Shown here piece by piece: positions 26,394 through 34,549 of a stretch of DNA of 44,680 nt. The first letter of the stretch is position 1, and each line of letters starts with the position of its first letter. The translations under genes and the position numbers were made by a program. The DNA is taken from positions 1 through 44,680 of the forward strand of contig CAUJJC010000074.1 in assembly GCA_963204975.1 (NCBI GenBank), given 5' to 3'. Under the pieces are notes generated by a model. The model was not told the origin of the DNA, searched no databases, and worked only from the letters and a program-made list of their open reading frames with translations. Source of the DNA: Verrucomicrobiota bacterium. GTDB lineage: Bacteria; Verrucomicrobiota; Verrucomicrobiia; Verrucomicrobiales; Verrucomicrobiaceae.

Positions 26394-27374
26394 TTACTTC
26401 GGCCTAGCCCATAGCGGACGTTCCTCGATTACATAGTCTGCAACCAAGTATTCAGTGCCGTTGCGCAAGATATAGAGCTTCGCAGACTGGCCGACGCCAT
26501 ACATGTAAAGCCACTTTTGAAAGTCAGCCACGCTCAGAATGCGATTGTAGGAGAACTGCACGAGAACATCGCCAGGTTTGACGCCCAGCTTCGCCGCAGG
26601 GCTTTCCGGCCACACATCCTCGATACCGACACCGCCGTGATGCTTCTTCGCTGTGGGGAAGAAGCGCTGTTCTTTCTCGGTGAGCGGACGCACGGAAAAG
26701 CCTGTCCATGGTGACTTGAGGCTGTGCTTCGTCTTGAGGCTCTCGTAGATATTGAAGCATAGATTGATCGGCAGCAGATGGGTCTCAGCCGCGTCCTCTG
26801 CATGACCTAGCTCGGCCACCGGTTTGTAACCCGTAAAGATCGCGGCGACCTCACCTGAGTCTGCATGAAACACCGGCCCGCCCACTGAGCTTGCGGGGAT
26901 TGTTATTTTCGCCCGAAACATCGTCGATGCCAGGCTGTGCTGATAGCACAGCTTCGTGTTTAGAGCTGTGACGCTACCGTCAATCAACCTCATGGAGTCG
27001 CCATTGAGTGAAACGGCGCGCAGGGGCATCCCTGCGGTGATCTCACGCTTCACGGCGCAGACGACTGGCATAAAGGTCTCCTCGGTCTGGAGCTTCAGAA
27101 TGCCGATGTTGATCGTCGGCTCCACACCAATGATTTCTGCTTTGTAGGTGCTTGAGCCATGTTTGACTTCGAACTGTTCGAGCAGTCGGCCATCTGGCTC
27201 AGAGGTCAGCTTTTGGTAGTTCGTGAGGACAAACCCTTCCTTCTCCACAATGAAACCGAGGCTGCGGTTGCGGACCTCCGTGCCTGACAAGCCCACGATG
27301 CTCACCACTCCGTTATCCAGTGGTTCAGCAAACAGTGATGTCGTAGTGATGAATAACAAAAGAGTGGTTCTCAT
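26394..27374 (-). CDS. HtrA-like serine protease homologue lacking catalytic residues, with PDZ domain
   Basis: The protein has 326 residues from the ATG at 27374 and a signal peptide (1-16, TTTSLFA). A trypsin-like double beta barrel (about 20-215) is followed by a PDZ domain (about 225-315, with PESPAAKLGVKPGDVLVQF). All three expected catalytic positions appear changed. Where HtrA has TNxHV there is TNYQKL (51-56), the Asp motif is NIGILKL (89-95), and GNSGGP is replaced by SSVGGP (162-167). It is therefore probably a pseudo-protease acting as a binding or scaffold protein in the periplasm. Its start overlaps the stop of the cytochrome-like gene upstream (ATGA), implying the two products work together. 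Confidence 0.8.
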   Translation of the reverse strand: MRTTLLLFITTTSLFAEPLDNGVVSIVGLSGTEVRNRSLGFIVEKEGFVLTNYQKLTSEPDGRLLEQFEVKHGSSTYKAEIIGVEPTINIGILKLQTEETFMPVVCAVKREITAGMPLRAVSLNGDSMRLIDGSVTALNTKLCYQHSLASTMFRAKITIPASSVGGPVFHADSGEVAAIFTGYKPVAELGHAEDAAETHLLPINLCFNIYESLKTKHSLKSPWTGFSVRPLTEKEQRFFPTAKKHHGGVGIEDVWPESPAAKLGVKPGDVLVQFSYNRILSVADFQKWLYMYGVGQSAKLYILRNGTEYLVADYVIEERPLWARPK

Positions 27375-27832
27375 GGTGCAAAGGATTGATTGAAGGGATT
27401 GACAGCAGTGCCTCGGGTGATGCGAATGAAGCCGTGCTGAGTCGCGGCGTGGCAGGCATTGCAACTCTGAATAATTTCATCGAGTGAGGAAAGCATTTGC
27501 TGCTTGTCCTTCGCCGCCACAGCCCCTTCCATGGGAGCAAAGGCAGGATGTGCAAAGCGGTCGATAAAGAGAGCTACAGGCAGCCCCTCATACTCGGGAG
27601 CATCAGTCTGGATTTTTCTCAATTGCTCGCGCGACTCATGCAGATAGAACCCGGCAAGTTCGGCATTCCCAGCATCTACGGACAGTGCGAGCTTGTGCGT
27701 GAGACGCTGCAAATCTCCCATGAGGAGAGCCAGTTCCGGCAGTGTATCAGTTTCCTTTACTGGAGCCAGTGTCTGCGCTCCAAACGCAAGCAAGGGCAGC
27801 GCTACCAGCACACAAAATTTCCAAGGCTTCAT
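27371..27832 (-). CDS. Small exported c-type cytochrome (four-helix type)
   Basis: The protein has 153 residues from the ATG at 27832 with a signal peptide (1 to about 20, ending AFGAQT). One haem-binding motif CNACH lies at 124-128 near the C terminus, as in cytochrome c-prime/c556-like four-helix proteins. Helical stretches at about 32-52, 57-76 and 110-125 fit that fold. It would sit in the periplasm and carry electrons or sense a ligand. It is translationally coupled to the HtrA-like pseudo-protease downstream and divergent from the lipid synthesis cluster. There is no sequence evidence for a specific partner. Confidence 0.75.
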   Translation of the reverse strand: MKPWKFCVLVALPLLAFGAQTLAPVKETDTLPELALLMGDLQRLTHKLALSVDAGNAELAGFYLHESREQLRKIQTDAPEYEGLPVALFIDRFAHPAFAPMEGAVAAKDKQQMLSSLDEIIQSCNACHAATQHGFIRITRGTAVNPFNQSFAP

Positions 27833-28048
27833 CGCTTCTTTTGACTCGCCATCTGGCAAGGTGACAAACTACTTAAAGTGACGATCTCGCTCCGTTTGAG
27901 TGGAGCGCTCATACTCTGACAGCGTGCGTGTGAGTCCCAAGCAAAAGCGTTCAGAGTGTTGAATGACAATGCTGATGCCGAGGCATTTTATGTGACAATT
28001 TCGCGTCTTGTAGCCACCACGGAGATCGAGATTACTTGCCCACAAGTA
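27833..28048. promoter_or_regulatory. Divergent promoter region upstream of the lipid cluster
   Basis: The gap lies between the cytochrome gene (minus) and the lipid operon (plus). It contains GTGAC at 27861-27865 and 27878-27882 (17 bp apart) and TGTGACAATT at 27991-28000, all in non-coding sequence. A GTG at 27956 is in frame with the acyltransferase but would add an unconvincing 31-residue leader. Confidence 0.35.
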
Positions 28049-29848
28049 ATGAAGATTGACCTAAATCAACGCATGAGATCGCCTGTGCAGCGCAAGCTGT
28101 ATCAACTGATGAGTCCACTCTTGCATAAGGCACTAGGATTCGACGCTCTCGAGTCCCTCTATGAAAAAGCGAGGCTACTGAATGAGCGTCATCCTCAGCG
28201 TGGAACGCTTCATGGTTGGCTGGACGCATCACTTGCTGCGATTGGTCACTCGTATCAAGTGACGGCGGCATCAGGCCTTGATGTGCCGAACGAAGGGCCG
28301 CTGGTCATCGTGGCGAATCATCCCTTTGGTCTTCTCGACCCGTTGGTGCTCGGGCACTTCATCTCGCAGCACCGGAAGGATCTCAAGATCATGGCGAACT
28401 CCATGCTCGAAGGGATCGAGGAACTTCGCCCACACTTGATTCAGGTGAATCCTTTTGGAACGCCTGGGGCGGCAAGGGAGAATATCGGCGGCATGAAGGA
28501 AGCCATCCGTCATTTGAAGCAGGGTGGTGCGTTGCTCATTTTTCCCAGTGGTGAAGTCGCTCACTATCGCCCCGGTGCAGGTGTTCATGAATCAGCGTGG
28601 TCCCATCATGTGGGGGCGCTGGTGAGACGAACAAGTGCCACGGTGCTCCCGGTGTTTATTCCTGGTTCCAACAGCATGATCTTTCATGCTTCTGGTCTCC
28701 TCAGCAAAGGGCTTCGGACAGGGCTCATCGTTCGCGAGTTCATTGAGGCAAAGTCTCGTCGCACGCTAGTGCAGGTGGGGGCTCCGCTGCCCTTTGCGAA
28801 ACTGAAACGCATCGAGAATGATGTGTCATTGACCATGCACTTGAGGATCAACACCCTGATGCTGGGAGAGCGACTGCGTCGCTCCGTAGGTGTGAATGAT
28901 CCTTCGACCGATCTGGAACCGGTGCTTGCCGGCACTGATGCGCGGCTAATGTCGATGGAGATCGAGCGCTTGAAGAGCAAGGGCAAGGAACTGGCTTCAC
29001 AGGGAGCCTTGTCAGCCTTCGTAGCGGAGGCCATCGAAATTCCCCATCTGCTGCACGAACTGGGACGACTGCGCGAGGTCACCTTCCGTTCATCTGGCGA
29101 GGGGACTGGAACCTGCATTGATCTGGATCGCTTTGATCGTCACTACCTTCATATTTTTCTCTGGGATGAGCAAAAGCAGCGGGTGGCTGGTGCCTATCGC
29201 CTTGGTCTTGCTGATCAGATTATTCGCCAGCATGGCGCGCGTGGTCTCTATACGAACACTCTGTTCAAATTCCGAAAACCATTCCTGCGTCATCTTGCGG
29301 ATGCCGTTGAAATGGGTAGGTCATTTGTCACCGCCGAGTATCAGCGAAATATGAGCGCCCTGCCGTTACTCTGGAGGGCTGTGATTGTGTGGATGGGGCG
29401 CAACCCAAGATACCGAAAGCTCTTCGGTCCGGTAAGCATCAGCAAGGACTACGACGCCCACTCGCAGCGGTTGCTGGTGGACTTTTTGAAACAGCATCAC
29501 GGCGACAAGTCTCTGGATGGCATGGTCGCACCACGGAAACCCTTTAAAACAAGGAAGAGCCGGGGATTGATGCGTGAACTGGTCAGCCTGCGGCTGTCAG
29601 ATGCGGAGGATTGTTCGGCTTTGATCTCCAGTATTGAGACCGACGGCAAAGGTATCCCGGTGCTGCTCAAGCACTATCTTCGACTCAACGGCAGCATCCT
29701 CAGCTTCAACGTGGATGCCGCCTTCTCGAATGTGCTCGATGGCCTGATCATGGTGGACATGCTGAAGACCGACCCGAGGCTGCCGTCCAAGATGATGGGT
29801 GCTAATGCCTGGGCTGCCTACCTTGCGCATCATGGGGTTCAGTCGTGA
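28049..29848 (+). CDS. olsF: OlsF-like bifunctional ornithine-lipid synthase (acyltransferase + GNAT)
   Basis: The protein has 599 residues from the ATG at 28049 (MKIDLNQRMRSPVQRKL). An earlier GTG at 27956 would add 31 unlikely residues. The N-terminal half is a PlsC/OlsA-type O-acyltransferase with ANHPFGLLD (89-97) and FPSGEV (165-170). The C-terminal half (from about 350) is an OlsB-type N-acyltransferase: CIDLDRFDRHY, VAGAYRLG, LYTNTLF, then AVEMGRSFVTAEYQRN. Two-domain fusions of this kind make ornithine lipid, a phosphorus-free membrane lipid, in two acylation steps. It is the first gene of the lipid cluster, 37 bp before btaA. It could instead acylate another amino acid; the assignment rests on domain order and neighbours. 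Confidence 0.72.
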   Translation: MKIDLNQRMRSPVQRKLYQLMSPLLHKALGFDALESLYEKARLLNERHPQRGTLHGWLDASLAAIGHSYQVTAASGLDVPNEGPLVIVANHPFGLLDPLVLGHFISQHRKDLKIMANSMLEGIEELRPHLIQVNPFGTPGAARENIGGMKEAIRHLKQGGALLIFPSGEVAHYRPGAGVHESAWSHHVGALVRRTSATVLPVFIPGSNSMIFHASGLLSKGLRTGLIVREFIEAKSRRTLVQVGAPLPFAKLKRIENDVSLTMHLRINTLMLGERLRRSVGVNDPSTDLEPVLAGTDARLMSMEIERLKSKGKELASQGALSAFVAEAIEIPHLLHELGRLREVTFRSSGEGTGTCIDLDRFDRHYLHIFLWDEQKQRVAGAYRLGLADQIIRQHGARGLYTNTLFKFRKPFLRHLADAVEMGRSFVTAEYQRNMSALPLLWRAVIVWMGRNPRYRKLFGPVSISKDYDAHSQRLLVDFLKQHHGDKSLDGMVAPRKPFKTRKSRGLMRELVSLRLSDAEDCSALISSIETDGKGIPVLLKHYLRLNGSILSFNVDAAFSNVLDGLIMVDMLKTDPRLPSKMMGANAWAAYLAHHGVQS

Positions 29849-29860
29849 CGGGAATGTGAC
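29844..29860 (+). promoter_or_regulatory. Pho-box-like direct repeat before btaA
   Basis: CGTGAC and TGTGAC (29844-29849 and 29855-29860) repeat with exactly 11-bp spacing, the period of PhoB boxes. The repeat overlaps the stop codon of the preceding gene and lies 26 bp before the btaA ATG. The sequence differs from the enterobacterial CTGTCAT unit, so binding by the local PhoB-like regulator is inferred. Confidence 0.35.
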
Positions 29861-29885
29861 TTCGCCAACGTAGTCACGACGTCAG

Positions 29886-31121
29886 ATGACCTCTAAGATT
29901 CGACCGCAACCTAACAACCAGCGATCCCACCTTATGGCGAACGACACACTCACGGCACCGCGCAAGAGCCTTCTCAAGCAGACTCATGATCTCGTCTTCA
30001 AGCGAGTGCATGGCTCAAACCTGATTTACAATTGTGCGTGGGAAGATCCGCGCATTGACCGGCACCTCCTTCAACTCAACGAAACCAGCCGCGTGGTGAT
30101 GATCACTAGCGCGGGGTGCAATACGCTGGACTACCTGCTGGACGAGCCCGCCGAGATTCATGCGATCGACATGAACTATCGTCAGAACGCGGTGCTCCAT
30201 TTGAAGATGGCACTGATCCGCCAGGGCGATCATGAGTCGCTCTTTGGCCTTTTCGGACGGGGCGCCAGCGAGCATCACAGAGATTTGTATGCCGCCGTGC
30301 GGGACGACCTTCCAGAAGACGCCCGCAACTACTGGGACAAGAACATTGCCATGTTTGATCCCTCCACCATGAGGCGCAGCTTTTACTATCATGGCACGGC
30401 TGGCACAGCGGCGTGGGTAATGATGAAGGCGCTTTTTCGTTCACGGCACACGCTGAGAGATTTGGCTTCCTGCCTTCTGGAAGCTGAAAGCCTGGAAGAG
30501 CAAGCCGACCTCTATCATCAGATCGAGCCTGAGATCTGGGGGACGCTGAGTCGATGGCTGGTGAGCCAGCCGATGCTGATGACCATGCTGGGTGTGCCGC
30601 GCCCCCAGATTCAGATCATCCGATCCCAGTATCCAGGAGGACTGACGTTCTACATCCGTGACAAGATCAAGCATGTGCTCACGGAGGTGCCCATCGCCAG
30701 TAACTACTTCTGGAGAGTTTATATGATGGGCAGTTACCTGCGCGACTGCTGCCCGAACTACCTGAAGAAGGCTAACATGCATCTGCTAGCCAAACGCGCT
30801 GATCGCGTGATGACGCACAACACGACCGTCTCGAATTTCCTCCGCGAGCATCCGGGGCAATACACCCACTTCGTGCTCCTGGATCACCAGGACTGGCTGG
30901 CTGCTCATGATCCCGTGGCACTGAGAGAGGAGTGGGAGTTGATCCTGCAAAACAGCGCGAAAGGGGCCAAGGTGCTGCTGCGCTCCGCAGGGCTGACCGC
31001 AGGATTCATTCCTGATGACATACGCAGCCGTCTTCGGTTCCAGCCCTTACTAACCACGGAACTCCATCGCCAGGATCGTGTGGGCACGTATGGCAGCACT
31101 CACTTTGCCGAGGTGCTATGA
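29886..31121 (+). CDS. btaA: BtaA: SAM:diacylglycerol 3-amino-3-carboxypropyltransferase
   Basis: The protein has 411 residues (an ATG at 29934 would give 395). BtaA moves the 3-amino-3-carboxypropyl group of S-adenosylmethionine onto diacylglycerol to form diacylglyceryl-homoserine, the first step to the betaine lipid DGTS. The family (DUF3419) hallmarks are clear: NLIYNCAWEDPRIDR near 40-54, then VVMITSAGCNTLDYLL and a DMNYRQN acidic/Asn motif in the SAM-binding fold. The C-terminal part has FVLLDHQDWL and RSAG. The length fits bacterial BtaA. Its stop overlaps the start of the methyltransferase gene (ATGA), the usual btaA-btaB coupling. The enzyme acts at the inner face of the cytoplasmic membrane. 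Confidence 0.88.
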   Translation: MTSKIRPQPNNQRSHLMANDTLTAPRKSLLKQTHDLVFKRVHGSNLIYNCAWEDPRIDRHLLQLNETSRVVMITSAGCNTLDYLLDEPAEIHAIDMNYRQNAVLHLKMALIRQGDHESLFGLFGRGASEHHRDLYAAVRDDLPEDARNYWDKNIAMFDPSTMRRSFYYHGTAGTAAWVMMKALFRSRHTLRDLASCLLEAESLEEQADLYHQIEPEIWGTLSRWLVSQPMLMTMLGVPRPQIQIIRSQYPGGLTFYIRDKIKHVLTEVPIASNYFWRVYMMGSYLRDCCPNYLKKANMHLLAKRADRVMTHNTTVSNFLREHPGQYTHFVLLDHQDWLAAHDPVALREEWELILQNSAKGAKVLLRSAGLTAGFIPDDIRSRLRFQPLLTTELHRQDRVGTYGSTHFAEVL

Positions 31122-31735
31122 GCAGCACCTCGGCTCTCGCTGGCTACTACCGCTTCCATGCGGGCATCTATGATGCAACGCGATGGAGTTTCCTCTTTGG
31201 CCGGAACTCCCTCCTGAAGACCGCACTGGCCATGCATGAGACCCATCGCGTGCTGGAGATCGGGTGTGGGACTGGACACAATCTACGAACGATGTGCCAG
31301 CACCATTCCTCGGCGCATTTCACGGGCATTGATCTCTCGGCAGCCATGCTGGAGAAGGCTTGGAGAAACCTGCGCCGTCACGCGGGGCGAGTTCGCTTGA
31401 TCCATCAATCCTACGATCATCCATTGAGTGCAACGGGCGATAAGTTTGATCTCGTCATCTGCTCGTATGCCCTTTCGATGTTCAATCCAGGTTGGGAGCA
31501 GGCCATCGACTGTGCGTGCAAGGATCTGGCTCCCGGAGGTCTCTTCGCCCTTGTTGATTTCCACCACACAAACAGCACCGCCTTCCGAAGGTGGATGGAG
31601 CACAATCACGTTCGTATGGAAGGCCATCTGCGAGAGCACCTCACGGCGACCTTTCAGCCCTTGGTCAATCGCACCACCAAGGCCTACGGCGGCCTGTGGG
31701 AGTATCTGACTTTCATCGGCAGAGCCAGGATGTGA
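31118..31735 (+). CDS. btaB: BtaB: diacylglyceryl-homoserine N-methyltransferase
   Basis: This 205-residue class I SAM methyltransferase has motif I VLEIGCGTGHNLRTM (about 46-60), acidic motif II TGIDLSAAML and a post-motif DLVICSYALSMFNPG. BtaB adds three methyl groups to the product of BtaA to finish the betaine lipid DGTS. The identification depends on the immediate ATGA coupling to BtaA and on size; alone it would be read as a generic lipid methyltransferase. A 69-bp gap separates it from the glycosyltransferase gene that follows. Confidence 0.82.
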   Translation: MSSTSALAGYYRFHAGIYDATRWSFLFGRNSLLKTALAMHETHRVLEIGCGTGHNLRTMCQHHSSAHFTGIDLSAAMLEKAWRNLRRHAGRVRLIHQSYDHPLSATGDKFDLVICSYALSMFNPGWEQAIDCACKDLAPGGLFALVDFHHTNSTAFRRWMEHNHVRMEGHLREHLTATFQPLVNRTTKAYGGLWEYLTFIGRARM

Positions 31736-31804
31736 CAGAAAGGTTTCTTTGATCGTCTTCCCCTTCACCCAGTTCTCAGTCACCCTTGCATCATTCCTCC
31801 CCAG

Positions 31805-32938
31805 ATGCGGCTGCTCATCGTTTCCGATACCTTCAGTCCCGACGTCAATGGCGTCGCAAGATCACTGCGGCAATTCGCCATCGGCTTAATTGAACGGGGG
31901 CATCATGTGGAAATCGTCACCACCTGTGAAGATGAAAGCGATGTGATTCCTCGCCATGTGGTGATGTCTGTGCCATTGCCAGGATACACCACGATCCGCA
32001 TGGGCTTTGCCACGCGCCGATGGTTCCTTGATCTGTTTGCCACGATGAAGCCAGACGTGCTCTATGTAGCCACGGAGACAGCGCTCGGTATCGCAGCAAT
32101 TTGGGCCGCATCGACCGCCTGCATTCCGGTGGTCTCAGGCTTCCACACAAACTTTCACCGTTACGCACGCGAGTATCATCTCTCGGCTTTGCAACCCGTG
32201 GCTGAGGCGGCTCTTCGTGCGGTTCACAATCACACGCAGCGGACGCTGGCCCCATCAAAGGACACCGCGCTGCAGCTCAGAAGCATGGGGATCGACAACG
32301 TGGGAGTGCTGGGCCGTGGTGTGAACACCGAATTGTTCGCCCCGGACGTGCGATCTTCGGACCTGCGTCGGTCCTGGGGTGCCGATCACGAGACGCCAGT
32401 GGCGATCTATGTGGGACGCGTGGCCATCGAAAAGAATTTCGCCCTCCTAGAACGTGCCTTCCAGGCCTTCGCCGAGGAGGAACCCAGAGCGCGTTGCGTG
32501 GTCGTGGGTGATGGCCCCATGCTTGATGAACTCAAGCTCAAGCATCCCTCCTGGATCTTTATGGGTGAACGCGGTGGTGCCGAACTCGCGGCCTGCTACG
32601 CCAGCGCTGATGTCTTCATCTTTCCGAGCACCAGTGAGACCTTTGGGAATGTGGTGATCGAAGCGCTTGCCTGTGGGCTCGTGACCGTGGCCTATGATTA
32701 TGCGGCAGCGCGTGAACACATGCGCGATGGCCGGGAAGGATTGCTCGCTCCTTTGGGTGATGAAGCGGCCTTCCTTCAAAAGGTGCGGGAAGCGGCGCAA
32801 AGGTGGGATGACGACATGCTTCGAATTTTGGCCAGGGTGAGATCGCGAACTCTTTCGTGGGCGAGCCAGGTCGAAATTTTCGAAGGCCATCTCACCCAGG
32901 CCATCGGAGCCGCATCCAGGCAGACAACCATCCTATGA
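31805..32938 (+). CDS. GT4-family glycosyltransferase, probably diacylglycerol glycosyltransferase (Agt/SqdX-like)
   Basis: This 377-residue cytosolic GT-B enzyme has an N-terminal MRLLIVSDTFSPDVNGVARSL, typical of SqdX, MgtA and PimB-like lipid glycosyltransferases. A middle stretch reads NFHRYAREYHL and LGRGVNTELF. The C-terminal donor domain has YVGRVAIEKNF, VVGDGPMLDEL and the nucleotide-sugar motif FPSTSETFGNVVIEALACG (E-x7-E). In several bacteria a gene of this type sits beside plcP and makes glycolipids from diacylglycerol when phosphate is scarce. The same pairing is seen here: the stop overlaps the plcP-like ATG (ATGA). The donor sugar (glucose, glucuronate or other) cannot be read from the sequence. 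Confidence 0.75.
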   Translation: MRLLIVSDTFSPDVNGVARSLRQFAIGLIERGHHVEIVTTCEDESDVIPRHVVMSVPLPGYTTIRMGFATRRWFLDLFATMKPDVLYVATETALGIAAIWAASTACIPVVSGFHTNFHRYAREYHLSALQPVAEAALRAVHNHTQRTLAPSKDTALQLRSMGIDNVGVLGRGVNTELFAPDVRSSDLRRSWGADHETPVAIYVGRVAIEKNFALLERAFQAFAEEEPRARCVVVGDGPMLDELKLKHPSWIFMGERGGAELAACYASADVFIFPSTSETFGNVVIEALACGLVTVAYDYAAAREHMRDGREGLLAPLGDEAAFLQKVREAAQRWDDDMLRILARVRSRTLSWASQVEIFEGHLTQAIGAASRQTTIL

Positions 32939-33789
32939 AAACGAAACTCCGCGTCAAAACCCTCATCATGTCCGATGTGCATCTGGGCATGATTGACTCC
33001 AAGGCGGTGCAGGCCGCTCACATGCTTCGCCACGTTGAGTGCGAGAAGCTCATCCTCAATGGCGACATCGTCGATGTATGGGCGCTCAAGGCCGGCGGCA
33101 AATGGACCCCGGAGCACACCCACTTCGTGCGCAGTGTGTTGAAGAAGATGGAGAAGGAAGGCACGCAGGTGGTCTATCTGCGCGGCAATCATGACGACAT
33201 CATGGAGAAGTTTCTGCCCTTCACGATTGGCGGACTGAAGCTGGTCGATGAACACATTCACGAGTCACCTCACGGCCGCTACCTGGTGGTGCATGGCGAT
33301 GGCTTTGATCATGTGACGACAAACCACCTGTGGCTGGCCAAGGTGGGCGCGGTGGGCTACAACGCGCTGCTTCGCCTCAACCGCATCTACAACATGTGGC
33401 TGCGCTGGCGCGGCAAGCCAGGATTCTCCTTCAGTTCCTATGTGAAGAAGCGTGTGAAGCAAGCCGTCGCCTTCACCGGGCGTTACGAGGAGCAGCTCAA
33501 AGACCTCGCCACATGGAAGGGATGCGCAGGCATCATCTGCGGTCACATTCACACGCCCGCAGACAAGATGATCGAAAACATCCACTACCTGAATTCAGGC
33601 GACTGGGTGGAGAGCATGACCGCCATCGTGGAGCACCTGGATCGCTCGTTCGAGGTGCTCAACTACCACGATTTCTGCAAGCTCACTGGACGTGAACCCA
33701 AAGGCTCCGACGCCAGTCTTGATGTCGGCGCCATCAAGGAGAAGCCTCTGGCCTTGCCAGCTCCCCTGCCCGTCCCGGCAGCAGCCTGA
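32935..33789 (+). CDS. plcP: PlcP-like metallophosphoesterase (phospholipase C type, LpxH-related)
   Basis: The protein has 284 residues from the ATG at 32935, coupled by ATGA to the glycosyltransferase. Calcineurin-like metal motifs are all present: DVHLG (D14, H16), GDIVD (D44), GNHDD (N85, H86), HGDG (H120) and GHIHTP (H204, H206). A basic central stretch (about 143-185) suits membrane-lipid binding, and the Pro/Ala tail is low complexity. PlcP in Rhizobiales and marine bacteria cuts phosphatidylcholine and related lipids to diacylglycerol under phosphate starvation. That diacylglycerol feeds BtaA and glycosyltransferases, which are exactly the upstream genes. The alternative, an UDP-2,3-diacylglucosamine hydrolase for lipid A, is less likely in this context. 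Confidence 0.75.
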   Translation: MKTKLRVKTLIMSDVHLGMIDSKAVQAAHMLRHVECEKLILNGDIVDVWALKAGGKWTPEHTHFVRSVLKKMEKEGTQVVYLRGNHDDIMEKFLPFTIGGLKLVDEHIHESPHGRYLVVHGDGFDHVTTNHLWLAKVGAVGYNALLRLNRIYNMWLRWRGKPGFSFSSYVKKRVKQAVAFTGRYEEQLKDLATWKGCAGIICGHIHTPADKMIENIHYLNSGDWVESMTAIVEHLDRSFEVLNYHDFCKLTGREPKGSDASLDVGAIKEKPLALPAPLPVPAAA

Positions 33790-33801
33790 CGCATAGCGAT
33801 C

Positions 33802-34248
33802 CTACTTCTTCCGCACTGAGGCAGGCTTCGGTTTATCGCTCGTCTTTGCCACCTTGTCCTTGGCCTTTTCTTTGACCTTGCCTTTGCTGGCACGGTCGGC
33901 CTTGCGGGCTGCCTTGGCAGCAGCTCGGGCAGCTTCGCGATGCTGCTTGGCATGTCTGGCATCAGCACGCAGCGAGGCATCAGACTTGGCGGACACACGG
34001 AAGCGCTCGAACAGTTCGTTGATCACCTTGGCTGCCTTCTTTTTCACACGAATGTCGCTGTGCTTGGCATCGGCCTTGAGCAGTCCAGCTTCGACGAGAT
34101 GCTTCACCTGTGAGGCAAGGGACTCGGCAGACTCCTTGAGCACCGCCGCCAGATCGGCCAGGCTACAACGGTGGGCCTGGACGAGAGCCAGGATGCGAAG
34201 ACGAAGAGGATCAGCAAGGGCGGAGGCAAAAGAGAGCAGTGCTTTCAT
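33802..34248 (-). CDS. ArsR-like winged-helix regulator with Lys/Ala-rich tail
   Basis: The protein has 148 residues from the ATG at 34248. The N-terminal 75 residues form an ArsR-type winged helix: ADPLRLRILALV, SLADLAAVLKES (recognition helix region) and SQVKHLVEAGLLKA. The remaining ~70 residues are Lys/Ala/Arg-rich with few other residues, like the tail of histone H1 or bacterial H1-like proteins, and would bind DNA nonspecifically. There is only one cysteine, in HRCSL, so classic metal-binding Cys pairs are absent. It is convergent with plcP (12 bp apart). A perfect dyad TGTGAC/GTCACA lies 60 bp upstream and may be its operator. The target genes are unknown. Confidence 0.7.
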   Translation of the reverse strand: MKALLSFASALADPLRLRILALVQAHRCSLADLAAVLKESAESLASQVKHLVEAGLLKADAKHSDIRVKKKAAKVINELFERFRVSAKSDASLRADARHAKQHREAARAAAKAARKADRASKGKVKEKAKDKVAKTSDKPKPASVRKK

Positions 34249-34307
34249 AAAATTATGGGCTGCGATGCTAGGCGAGCCCACGGTTCGCCTCGATTAGTTT
34301 CTGTCAA

Positions 34308-34325
34308 TGTGACGAAGTTGTCACA
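34308..34325. promoter_or_regulatory. Perfect dyad operator candidate TGTGAC-N6-GTCACA
   Basis: TGTGAC (34308-34313) and GTCACA (34320-34325) are exact inverted repeats around GAAGTT. The dyad lies upstream of the ArsR-like gene and just overlaps the end of the small membrane protein gene. Dyads of this kind suit dimeric winged-helix or CRP/FNR-type proteins; the spacing is two bases longer than the CRP consensus. Confidence 0.45.
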
Positions 34326-34530
34326 ACTCAGCAGCAATATTGGCAAGCGGCTCCTCCGGCTCATCAATTTGACTGTGACTCATCTTCCAAAGCAGAGTGG
34401 CGGCTAACAGGGTGGCGGCGATCGCCAGGATCGGGCCTCCATACTTGCGCAGAAGTCGCGTTTTGCGACGCCACAAGAGGTAGGCGTCCAGGCTGGAATC
34501 ACCAGTTTGAATCAGGCTCGGGGAGTTCAT
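34321..34530 (-). CDS. Small single-helix membrane protein, probable partner of the ECF sigma factor
   Basis: The protein has 69 residues from the ATG at 34530, 19 bp after the stop of the ECF sigma gene and in the same direction. A basic stretch (WRRKTRLLRKYGG, about 20-32) precedes one membrane helix (about 33-49). The acidic end is SQIDEPEEPL. The inside-positive N terminus puts the first ~30 residues in the cytosol. Its position after a sigma factor gene suggests an anti-sigma-like or accessory role, but the cytosolic part is too short for a standard anti-sigma domain. I do not recognise a family. Confidence 0.6.
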   Translation of the reverse strand: MNSPSLIQTGDSSLDAYLLWRRKTRLLRKYGGPILAIAATLLAATLLWKMSHSQIDEPEEPLANIAAEL

Positions 34531-34549
34531 GGGAGATGGTTTTGATGTG

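Noticed and set aside
32857-32934. Upstream start of the metallophosphoesterase inside the glycosyltransferase gene
   Set aside because: The ATGA overlap at 32935 and the position of the first metal motif relative to the family make the later start much more likely.
34308-34325. CRP binding site
   Set aside because: The half-sites TGTGA/TCACA match but the spacer is 8 rather than 6, and no CRP-like gene is present; kept only as a general dyad operator candidate.
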